A stretch of DNA of 64,000 nucleotides from UBA11612 sp963662375 (GTDB lineage: Bacteria; Pseudomonadota; Alphaproteobacteria; Rhodospirillales; Rhodospirillaceae): assembly GCA_963662375.2 (NCBI GenBank), contig CAXXRP010000005.1, positions 552,750 through 616,749 on the forward strand, in the 5' to 3' direction. Both the position numbers and the translations under genes were made by a program. Within the stretch, counting starts at the first letter, position 1. The number at the start of each line of letters is the position of its first letter. Of the stretch, positions 47,083 to 53,999 are shown in pieces. The notes beneath the pieces are model-generated. The model was given only the letters and a program-made list of their open reading frames with translations, did no database searches and had not been told where the DNA came from.

Positions 47083-47823
47083 ATGTTCGGACGCTTACGA
47101 CTGTCCCTCGAGTCCATTAAGGCCCGTGATCCGGCCGCTCGCTCGTTGTGGGAGGTAGCGCTGCTCTACCCCGGCGTCCGGGTTGTCGTGTTCCATCGAG
47201 TGGCAAACGCTCTATGGCGTAGTGGGTTTCTTTTTCTGGCCCGGCTTATTTCCGAGTTAGGTCGATGGCTTTCGGGCATCGAAATCCATCCGGGTGCAAC
47301 GATCGGCAAGAGACTATTCATCGACCACGGTGCAGGTGTGGTCATTGGCGAGACCGCCGTGATCGGCGATGACGTTACCTTATATCAAGGCGTTACGCTC
47401 GGCGGGACTGCTCCCACTAATCGCCCCGGCGGAAAACGGCATCCTACCGTTGAAAATAGTGCGATCATAGGTGCAGGCACTCAGGTTCTGGGAGGGATAA
47501 CTGTGGGCAAAGGCGCGCGCATCGGCGCCAATGCCGTCGCGGTTAAGGATGTGCCGCCAGGCGTTACCGTCGTCGGTATTCCTGCTCAGGTCACGGCGCT
47601 ACGCGATACAACTAAGGTCGATGCCTTCGTTCCTTACGGTTCGCCTTGCGACGATCTACCCGACCCCACGTCTCGTGCCATTTGTGGACTCCTAAATGAG
47701 ATTGAATCGCTGCGACGGCGGGTCACCGAGCTTGAATCCGGTGGGAATGACGGTAACGCGACCAGCCACCAAGGAACACAACCAGCGCAGCCGGTTGCCG
47801 CTTACCCTGGTACCGATAGCTAG
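47083..47823 (+). CDS. cysE: Serine O-acetyltransferase
   Basis: ATG 47083, behind GGAG, gives 246 residues of the short CysE/EpsC type. The N-terminal helix region ends at HRVANALW. The left-handed beta-helix of hexapeptide repeats runs from about 68 to 190 (IEIHPGATIGKRLFIDHG, GVVIGETAVIGDDVTLYQGVTLGG). A Gln/Pro-rich tail follows a predicted coiled coil (NEIESLRRRVTELES). It acetylates serine for cysteine synthesis, supplying the sulphur branch shared with metZ. Confidence 0.94.
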   Translation: MFGRLRLSLESIKARDPAARSLWEVALLYPGVRVVVFHRVANALWRSGFLFLARLISELGRWLSGIEIHPGATIGKRLFIDHGAGVVIGETAVIGDDVTLYQGVTLGGTAPTNRPGGKRHPTVENSAIIGAGTQVLGGITVGKGARIGANAVAVKDVPPGVTVVGIPAQVTALRDTTKVDAFVPYGSPCDDLPDPTSRAICGLLNEIESLRRRVTELESGGNDGNATSHQGTQPAQPVAAYPGTDS

Positions 47824-48222
47824 AGTTCTCATAGATTTTTCGTGCTTTCGGCGGATCGGCAGCCCTTTGCACGGTGCTGCCCGCACATCATATTGACCGG
47901 CTCAAAAATTGCGAGCCGTCAGCGCAGGCATTTCTTGTTGGTGTCGGCATGAGATCAGTTGAAGCTGCGGAGACTATCAATACGTTTCGAGCTCATGGTG
48001 AACGAGCGCTGTTGGATCAACAACCCCACTGTACGGACCACAAAAACGTGAGGTCCATGGCAAAATCCCACCGTGAGGAACTTGAGAGTCTGTTCGCCCA
48101 GGATGCGACCAAGAGCACGGATGCAAACTCACTGCAATCGGAGACAGCTTCAAACTAATGAATCGCCAATAGCAAGCTGGCAAGGGAATGCATTCCGTGT
48201 ACGATGGCCTCAGCAGCGTTTG
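47824..48222 (+). other. Region before tRNA-Glu without a recognisable gene
   Basis: About 400 bases. An open frame of 94 codons (GTG 47874 to 48158) has a hydrophilic end rich in Ser, Glu and Asn but no family likeness and no clear ribosome site. Nothing else supported. Confidence 0.25.
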
Positions 48223-48298
48223 GTCCCCATCGTCTAGAGGCCTAGGACACCGCCCTCTCACGGCGGCAACCGGGGTTCGAATCCCCGTGGGGACGCCA
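48223..48298 (+). tRNA. tRNA-Glu (anticodon CTC), CCA encoded
   Basis: A full 76-base cloverleaf. The acceptor GTCCCCA (48223-48229) pairs with TGGGGAC, discriminator G and encoded CCA follow at 48295-48298. The anticodon loop is CTCTCAC on a CCGCC/GGCGG stem, with T-arm CGGGGTTCGAATCCCCG. Anticodon CTC reads GAG. Its 3' end is the left boundary of a direct repeat shared with 61025, suggesting it is an integration target. Confidence 0.97.
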
Positions 48299-48488
48299 TA
48301 TATTTCAATGACTTATAGAACTTTGGCTACCTTCCTTAGACGGTTTGGCTACTATTTAACTACTATACGGATAGGGCAGTCAGGGGACAGTGGGCTGCTC
48401 TCGAAGCTGAGCTAGGCTACCCTGCTACTGTCGCTAATTCTGCTACACTTCCCTGAGAGGGAGTCATTCACGGCTCGCATTTCGGCAG
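48289..48488 (+). repeat. Left copy of a ~200-bp direct repeat starting in the tRNA-Glu 3' end
   Basis: GGGGACGCCATAT at 48289-48301 is identical to 61025-61037. After exactly the same distance (108 bases from start to start), the stretch 48397-48488 matches 61133-61226 at roughly four positions in five by eye, including the shared core GAGAGGGAGTCAT. The stretch between also has short matches. Same orientation as the right copy; the pattern fits attachment-site flanks of an element integrated at the tRNA. Confidence 0.8.
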
Positions 48489-48499
48489 ACAATCGGTTG

Positions 48500-48548
48500 G
48501 CAGACTCTGACTCCGTCAATCTAGGTTCGAATCCTAGTCCCCTAGCCA
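48500..48548 (+). pseudogene. 3' half of a tRNA-Gln(CTG) gene, integration scar
   Basis: An anticodon loop CTCTGAC, a T-arm CTAGGTTCGAATCCTAG and an acceptor end TCCCCTAGCCA read as the 3' half of tRNA-Gln(CTG). The bases upstream do not form a matching acceptor strand (TAGGGGA expected) and the anticodon stem is imperfect, so this is a fragment. Half tRNAs of this kind are typical att remnants left by integrative elements. Confidence 0.75.
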
Positions 48549-48583
48549 ACTTGATCACGTTGGGAGAAAATAGATCAGCGAGT

Positions 48584-49981
48584 TCATAAACGCTGCACAT
48601 GGAATTCCTGACAATCCTTCGACTTGGCGTCGACGCGGGCGCAAACAACAATTCGCCGGACCACCTCCACATTCATTACAAGGGCGACAACGCCCAAAGT
48701 GAACAGGGGCTGATTCAAGACGGCGCCGAGGAAAATGACGAACACCCGCACGTCCCGGCCCAGCCGAAAGTGTGAGGCGCCTTCCAGCCTCTGCGCCATC
48801 AACCCGTCATACTTGTCGGCCGTATAACTATTCAGGAACGACCCCACGATCGCCGCAAACCCAAGCACGAGCGACACGTGCGTGTCGGTCGCGGCAAATT
48901 CGTGCCACATCAGGCCGAACAACAGGACGGCGTCGGCGTACCGGTCGAGGACCGCGTCGAACCAGCCGCCAAAGTCGCTCTGGGACCATTTCAACCGGGC
49001 GATCTCGCCATCGCACCCGTCGATGACCGAAGCCAGTTGAGCTAGCGCACCGCCGATGGCCAGAGCAGGATAGCCACTCACAGCCATCAATCCCGCGGCA
49101 ACGCACGACAGCATCCACGAGGCCAAGGAGATCTGGTTGGGCGTCACCGTCGTGCGCAACAGATAGCGGCTGAGCCACCGGGAAACCGGCCGGTTGAGAT
49201 GGCGCGCTACCGGACCGTCCCGGGTCTTACGGCCCTGGTCGCGCATCAGCCGCCGCTCAGCCTCACGCAATGCATCAGGTGTGTCGACGTCGAGCCACGA
49301 CAGTCCCGTCACATCGACGGTTCTCGCCCGGCCCTCACGCGCCAGTTCCCGGAGCCCATCGGTAAGCCCATGCCTGTTGCTTGCCGCCGCGCGCTCGAGA
49401 CCATCGTACAGGCCTGATGTGCAAAGCATGATCCCTGTGTCGCTGGCGTCCCAATTGTCGAGCGTCTTCTCGATCTCCTTAATGAGTCCGTCGTCGATCT
49501 TGACCCGGGTGACATCGTCGAGATCAAAAATGGCGTCTTTGTCCCGGTCCACGGCGAGGCGCATTTCCCCTGACGCGAGTGGATCGTCAGCCAGCGCCCG
49601 CGCGATCTTAGGGTCGAAAAGATGATCGATCATGACCAGGAAGAAGGGCGCCGCGCCGGTGCGTCCCCGGGCCGCCAGAGCACTGGCACCGTTGCCCCGC
49701 TCCCAGTCTTTGGCGTCAACGAAGTCAATCTTGACGCCACGTCGTCGGGCAACATCGGAAAAATGCTCCCGAACCGTTTCGGCCTCATGACCGAGGGTGA
49801 CGAGGAACCGCCCGATGCCGGCGTCACGCAATGTGCAGATGACCCGTTCTGCGAGGGTCAATCCGAGCACCCTAGTTAGGGGCTTCGGCGTCTTGGTTTG
49901 CTCACGAAGCCGCGACCCCAATCCGGCGGCCAGGATCAGCGCCAGCTCCGGCGCAGTGCCTTCTAAATCAGCGTCTTCCAT
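48584..49981 (-). CDS. Bifunctional CTP:inositol-1-phosphate cytidylyltransferase / CDP-alcohol phosphatidyltransferase (IPCT-DIPPS-like)
   Basis: A fusion of about 465 residues. Residues 1-235 are a nucleotidyltransferase: LILAAGLGSRL near 15, ERGNGASALAAR near 94, LVMIDHLFD near 115, NWDASDTGIMLC near 180 and VTGLSWLDVDTPDA near 223. I recall the same motifs from the IPCT domain of hyperthermophile di-myo-inositol-phosphate enzymes. Residues about 265-460 form a membrane CDP-alcohol transferase with the full catalytic motif DGCDGEIARLKWSQSDFG ... DAVLD (DGxxAR, 8 residues, GxxxDxxxD) and about six helices. It would make CDP-inositol and transfer it to inositol phosphate or a lipid. Third gene of the ino1 operon; ATG 49981 overlaps the previous gene by 14 bases, and ATG 50005 is an alternative. 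Confidence 0.85.
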   Translation of the reverse strand: MEDADLEGTAPELALILAAGLGSRLREQTKTPKPLTRVLGLTLAERVICTLRDAGIGRFLVTLGHEAETVREHFSDVARRRGVKIDFVDAKDWERGNGASALAARGRTGAAPFFLVMIDHLFDPKIARALADDPLASGEMRLAVDRDKDAIFDLDDVTRVKIDDGLIKEIEKTLDNWDASDTGIMLCTSGLYDGLERAAASNRHGLTDGLRELAREGRARTVDVTGLSWLDVDTPDALREAERRLMRDQGRKTRDGPVARHLNRPVSRWLSRYLLRTTVTPNQISLASWMLSCVAAGLMAVSGYPALAIGGALAQLASVIDGCDGEIARLKWSQSDFGGWFDAVLDRYADAVLLFGLMWHEFAATDTHVSLVLGFAAIVGSFLNSYTADKYDGLMAQRLEGASHFRLGRDVRVFVIFLGAVLNQPLFTLGVVALVMNVEVVRRIVVCARVDAKSKDCQEFHVQRL

Positions 49982-50843
49982 GGCGCAAGACGTCGACGAT
50001 TGCATCGCATAGTTCCCGGCTCGACGCTGCGACCAGGCTAACGCGGTCGCTCAGATTTTCCGCCGCCACCAGGGGCCCGCCGTCTAAGCTGGCGACCCGG
50101 CCTCCTGCCTCGATCACTAACCGTGCGGCAGCGAGGAAGCTTTCCGCCGTCAGACGGCCCCGCACGTCGACATAGGCGTCAGTCACGCCGGCGGCGACCA
50201 GGGCGAAGGCTCGGGACGCGCAACCGTAACACCGCACACCTCTAGCCGCGGCCATCAAGCAGGCAAGGTCCGGCGACGGAGAAAAATGGTTGAGTTCGAC
50301 CGAGATCATGGCCTCGCTAATGTTGAGCACCTGTGACGTTTCGAGCCGTACGTTTCCGCGCCACGCGCCGGAGCCTTTGAGTGCGATCAACGGCGTGTCC
50401 TGCTCGAGCGGTCCGACTAGCGCCGCTTCGACCCAATCAGGTTGGAGGGGGGCGTCGACCGGCAGCACGGCGCAGGACACTGACGATAACGGTAACCCCC
50501 GCGCCCAGTTGTCGGACCCGTCCACGGGATCGAGGATGAGCCGATGTCGCGGCGCGCCGGAACCAATTTTCCGGCGCCCGCGCTCTTCGGAATCGACGAC
50601 CAGCGAAAGCTTGAGTTCTTTAAGGAGAACCAAAGCCGCGTCGTTGGCGACCAGGTCGAAGTGCTTGACACAGTCGCCCTTGGCGTTCTTGGACCCGGTT
50701 GGCGCACGGTCGGCTTTCGCGACCGCGCTCCTCACCTCGCGGTGGAGCAAGAGCAACCGCTCCGCCCAAGGTGAGCCCATGGTCTGAGCCGTGTTCACTT
50801 CGCCCGGACCATTGCTGGCAGCTTGATCGTCGGATTTATTCAC
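49968..50843 (-). CDS. Inositol monophosphatase-family phosphatase
   Basis: About 291 residues from GTG 50843, which overlaps the ino1 stop; a GTG further in (before NTAQTMG) is also possible. The lithium-sensitive phosphatase motifs are present: VDSEERG near 107, catalytic LDPVDGSDNWARG near 124 (family DPxDGTxNF) and the second-half GCASRAFALVAAGVTDAYVD near 210. It hydrolyses inositol phosphate or a similar ester. Between ino1 and the IPCT-DIPPS fusion it could remove phosphate from di-myo-inositol phosphate phosphate or set the inositol pool. Which of these cannot be told from the sequence. Confidence 0.85.
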   Translation of the reverse strand: MNKSDDQAASNGPGEVNTAQTMGSPWAERLLLLHREVRSAVAKADRAPTGSKNAKGDCVKHFDLVANDAALVLLKELKLSLVVDSEERGRRKIGSGAPRHRLILDPVDGSDNWARGLPLSSVSCAVLPVDAPLQPDWVEAALVGPLEQDTPLIALKGSGAWRGNVRLETSQVLNISEAMISVELNHFSPSPDLACLMAAARGVRCYGCASRAFALVAAGVTDAYVDVRGRLTAESFLAAARLVIEAGGRVASLDGGPLVAAENLSDRVSLVAASSRELCDAIVDVLRHGRR

Positions 50844-51972
50844 CGGCGGTTGTTCGAACGGCCTCCATACCGGTATCGCCGCCGCCTTCATTCCCCTGGA
50901 TGAACGCATCGGTCATTTCACGGGCGAGCGAATCACGCATCTGCTTTGGGGGACTCTTCATGTAGTAGGCGGAGGCTGCGTCCAAAGGACCACCGATGCC
51001 GCGCTCCAAGCCCAGCTTGGCGCAGCGGACCGCGTCGATGACGACGCCGGCGCTGTTGGGGGAGTCCTGGACAGACATCCTGAGCTCGAGTTCCAATGGT
51101 ACGTCCCCGAATCCGCGGCCTTCCATCCTGATGAAGGCGACCTTGTTGTCATCCTGCCACGGCACGTAGTCGGACGGTCCTATATGGACGTTCTTGGCAT
51201 CCAATCGTTCATCCAACTGCGACTGCACGGATTCTGTCTTGGAAACCTTCTTGGACTTAAGGCGATCAAGCGCCTTCATGTTGAGAAAGTCCGTGTTGCC
51301 ACCCGTGTTCAACTGGTAGGTCCGGTCAAGCTCTACACCCCTATCGCCAAACAGGCGCGTGAGGATTCGGTGCACGATGGTGGCGCCAACCTGGCTTTTG
51401 ATGTCATCCCCGACAATGGGAAGGCCGGCGTCACGGAATTTCTCTGCCCAGCCGGCGTCGGAAGCGATAAACACCGGTACACAGTTGACCATCGCCACGC
51501 CAGCCTCCAGGCAAGCCACGGTATAGTGGCGAACCGCTGCTTCCGAACCAACCGGCATGTAACAGACCAGAACCTCGGCCTTGGCGTCCTTGAGGGTTTT
51601 GACGACATCGACCGGGTCCTCATCTGAGGGGCGGAAAGCCTCATCATCGGGATAGTCGGCCATGTGCGGCGCCACACCGTCGAGAACTTGTCCCATCTGA
51701 ACCACGACCCCGGAAAGGGGCAGGGCACTTTGGAATACTTTGGTGCAGTTGGGTTTGGCGAAAATCGCTTCTTCCACCGGCTTGCCCACTTTGCGCCGAT
51801 CAATATCAAAAGCGGCTACGACCTCGATGTCGCTCGGACCCCAATCGCCGATTCGGGCATGCATGAGACCGGCAAAGTCTGTCCCGTTCCGTCCCTTGTA
51901 ATATTCCACTCCCTGGACAAGGGAACTCGCGCAGTTGCCGACACCAGCGATGGCCAATCTGATTTTCTTCAC
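50836..51972 (-). CDS. ino1: myo-Inositol-1(3)-phosphate synthase
   Basis: A 378-residue synthase of the short archaeal/mycobacterial type. GTG 51972 follows a strong GAGGAG. NAD-binding GVGNCASSLVQGVEYY near 11, VPIVGDDIKSQ-like PIVGDDIKSQVGAT near 193, QLNTGGNTDFLNM near 219, SPNSAGVVIDAVRCAK near 303 and ASAYYMKSPP near 337 are all intact. It converts glucose-6-phosphate to inositol phosphate. It heads a three-gene operon on the tRNA-proximal side of the island. Inositol synthesis is uncommon in Alphaproteobacteria, and an overlap with the next gene suggests co-translation. Confidence 0.95.
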   Translation of the reverse strand: MKKIRLAIAGVGNCASSLVQGVEYYKGRNGTDFAGLMHARIGDWGPSDIEVVAAFDIDRRKVGKPVEEAIFAKPNCTKVFQSALPLSGVVVQMGQVLDGVAPHMADYPDDEAFRPSDEDPVDVVKTLKDAKAEVLVCYMPVGSEAAVRHYTVACLEAGVAMVNCVPVFIASDAGWAEKFRDAGLPIVGDDIKSQVGATIVHRILTRLFGDRGVELDRTYQLNTGGNTDFLNMKALDRLKSKKVSKTESVQSQLDERLDAKNVHIGPSDYVPWQDDNKVAFIRMEGRGFGDVPLELELRMSVQDSPNSAGVVIDAVRCAKLGLERGIGGPLDAASAYYMKSPPKQMRDSLAREMTDAFIQGNEGGGDTGMEAVRTTAGE

Positions 51973-52474
51973 GCAAAATATCTCCTCATAATGTCCCCCT
52001 AAAATCTCAACGACCTCCAGTGGACGGGCCTATACGGATACGCAACGTCGGTCGCACAAATGCGAGACTGCAGCTTTGTCGAAAACACAACGGGCATTGC
52101 TACAAACGCGGGGACAACTCGTGTTGAGATTGCCTTCCCCAACGTTTCTTTCAGCAAACAGGATACACAGAGGGGCTCGACTTGACCACTTCGCGCAAAA
52201 ACACGAGGCCCGATCAGGCAAATTAGTGCTTTAAAACCGTTGCGACTAAGGGGGGTTTAGCGCACCCTGTCGGGAGGAGCCTACTCTTTCTTTTGTATGA
52301 CGGCAAGGATTGACGTATACTCACAAAAATCGTGAAAAGGATCCCGTCAAGGCAGCGAACCAACTTTGATGATGTAAAGCTCCAATGTTATGGGCCAGTT
52401 TCTCATAGGGTTTCTGGGGCATTGTCAGAGGAAACGGGCTTGAGTCGGTGAAGAACGTCTCATAGCGTTCTCGA
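51973..52474. other. Intergenic region between ino1 and the IS6 remnant
   Basis: About 500 bases with no convincing gene. It must carry the ino1 promoter on the minus strand and the left end of the insertion-sequence remnant. I could not identify a clear terminal inverted repeat. Confidence 0.3.
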
Positions 52475-52872
52475 ATGAGAACCCCTTTCCGCTATTTCAA
52501 GACTTCTCCCGAGATCATCCGTCTAGCTGTGATGATGTATGTGCGCTTTCCGCTCTCATTGCGGCAGGTTGAGGACTTGCTGCACGAACGTGGCATGGAC
52601 GTGAGTTACGAAACGGTTCGGTATTGGTGAAATCGGTCCGGCCCTACATTCGCAGCTGAAATCAAAAAGAATCGTTCCGAACAGATGCTTGTTCGGCGAC
52701 AATGGCGCTGGCATCGGGATGAGGTTTTCGTCCGGATCAATGGCGAGACTCATTACCTGTGGCGAGCCGTTTATCATGAAGGAGAAGTTCTTGAGTCCTT
52801 CGTTACAAAGAGGCGAGATCGCAAGGCAGCGCTACCGTTTTTACGCAAAGCCATGAAGCGATATGGCCGCCC
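52475..52872 (+). pseudogene. IS6-family transposase, nonsense-mutated and 3' truncated
   Basis: From ATG 52475 the frame reads like an IS6/IS240 DDE transposase: FRYFKTSPEIIRLAVMMYVRF, helix-turn-helix LRQVEDLLHERGMDVSYETVRYW, then an in-frame TGA at 52628-52630 where the family has Trp (TGG to TGA). The same frame continues with FAAEIKKNR, HRDEVFVRINGETHYLWRAVYHEG (first catalytic Asp in HRDE) and RRDRKAALPFLRKAMKRYGRPEE. Homology ends near 52872, before the second Asp and the Glu. Inactive twice over. Confidence 0.87.
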
Positions 52873-53040
52873 AGAAGAATTGGATTGTTGGTTCTGCGCC
52901 CGGGCGTTTTGCGCGGATTGCGCTCATCCAATAGCCGCTGTGCGGCATCAAATGAGTCCTTGTCCACAATACACGGGCAGGGCATGGGAATCCATTCGCT
53001 TTCCGGCTTGCGGCGGGGCGATTTAGACGCCCCGCGCGCA
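52872..53040 (-). pseudogene. Fragment of a large serine recombinase
   Basis: On the minus strand about 55 codons read EWIPMPCPCIVDKDSFDAAQ (in part) and then RLLDERNPRKTPGRR and NPILLGG. This is the hinge between the Recombinase and zinc-ribbon domains of large serine integrases (family pattern P-x-I-x-D-x-x-x-F-x-A-x-Q ... NP+KTPPR ... G-P-x-L-L-x-G). No start, catalytic N-terminus or zinc ribbon remains. The fragment abuts the truncated IS6 gene in opposite orientation, so the IS probably cut into it. Confidence 0.7.
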
Positions 53041-53140
53041 AATTAGATAATGAACTACCGACACTAATTTTCGAATTTCTTTTCATTTGTATATTTACAG
53101 TAAAAGCCTCAATTCGGCTTATAAAAGTTAAATAAAAAGT

Positions 53141-53679
53141 TCAGGTGGTTTTCACGCGTTTAAATGTGTTGGTCAGATTAACGACAACAGCGCTGGTAAA
53201 TAAATATGGATTAGCGCGTTTTTGTAATTCCGGGTTTTTCAGGCAAGTGTCGATTTCCGCTGTAGCCGGGGCATTGGGCGTCACCCTCCAATCCACGTTT
53301 CCAGAGGAGCCGAACAATCCTGTCAGGTAAACAACAGCTTTTCCGGATTTAGCCCTTGCCCAAATTCTTGTGCCGTAAACATCGGTAAGCTGGTTCGTAA
53401 GGACCATAAGGGCGGATTGCGCAACGCCAATGCTTGAAAGCTCTTGAAGGATGGCGGCGTGATAGAGGCTATTCTCGTCATACTCCAGCTGACACCCGTT
53501 CCTGGATTCTCGTCGCTATCTGGGGGAAGGGTGCCCTTCTCCGTCCAGTAGCGTATCTGGCGATATACGCGCCAGTATTCCTCGGAACCATCGGATTCCG
53601 CAAGAATTCGGGCCATTTCCTTAACTGAATACGCGTGGCTCATGCCATAAGACATAAGCCGTAACACGGCTAATAGCAA
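53141..53679 (-). pseudogene. MerR-like helix-turn-helix protein, one frameshift
   Basis: The minus-strand N-terminal half (from about 53679) contains AYSVKEMARILAESDGSEEYWRVYRQIRYWTEKGTL in short blocks, a MerR-type DNA-binding start. After ENPGTG (near 53505) the sense moves to another frame (CQLEYDENSLYHAAILQELSSIG) and continues to 53141 with a basic C-terminus. One single-base change would restore about 175 residues. Effector domain not recognised. Codons are AT-richer than in neighbouring genes, in line with recent acquisition. Confidence 0.6.
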
Positions 53680-53999
53680 CTTTAACTAGAGCCGGTATCG
53701 CGTCCCCTAAAATCGAGCCCCCAGGTCCCTTGGATCAGGGGCATGTATTTGGCCCCCCCCGTGTTACTATGAGGGGAAAATGGCCGTGAACAATGCAGTG
53801 ACCTTACGGGAGGTCAATGCCTTTGTTTTTTTGCCCAAAAATGAGGCTACAACACAAACTCTAGTTTCTCGATTCTACCCCAGTCTACTCCCCGTTAGCG
53901 CTCATGAAACAGATTGAGGGTTCATGCTGCCGCGAGTGACTGGATGCTCCAGTTTCGTGGGGCAATCGAACCTCGAAATTCGAAAAGGCAAAATTCTAG
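53680..53999 (+). other. Intergenic region with a possible 45-codon gene
   Basis: An ATG at 53780 with AGGGG eight bases upstream opens a 45-codon frame to 53917 beginning MAVNNAVTLREVNAFVFLP, which faintly resembles the first strand of GNAT-type acyltransferases but is too short. A run of eight C residues lies at about 53753. Nothing else is supported. Confidence 0.25.

Noticed and set aside
47874..48158. A 94-codon open frame before tRNA-Glu
   Set aside because: GTG start without a ribosome site, odd composition and no recognisable family; kept only as a comment on the region.
48474..48548. A complete tRNA-Gln gene
   Set aside because: No 5' acceptor strand complementary to TCCCCTA, and the anticodon stem has mismatches; only the 3' half is convincing.
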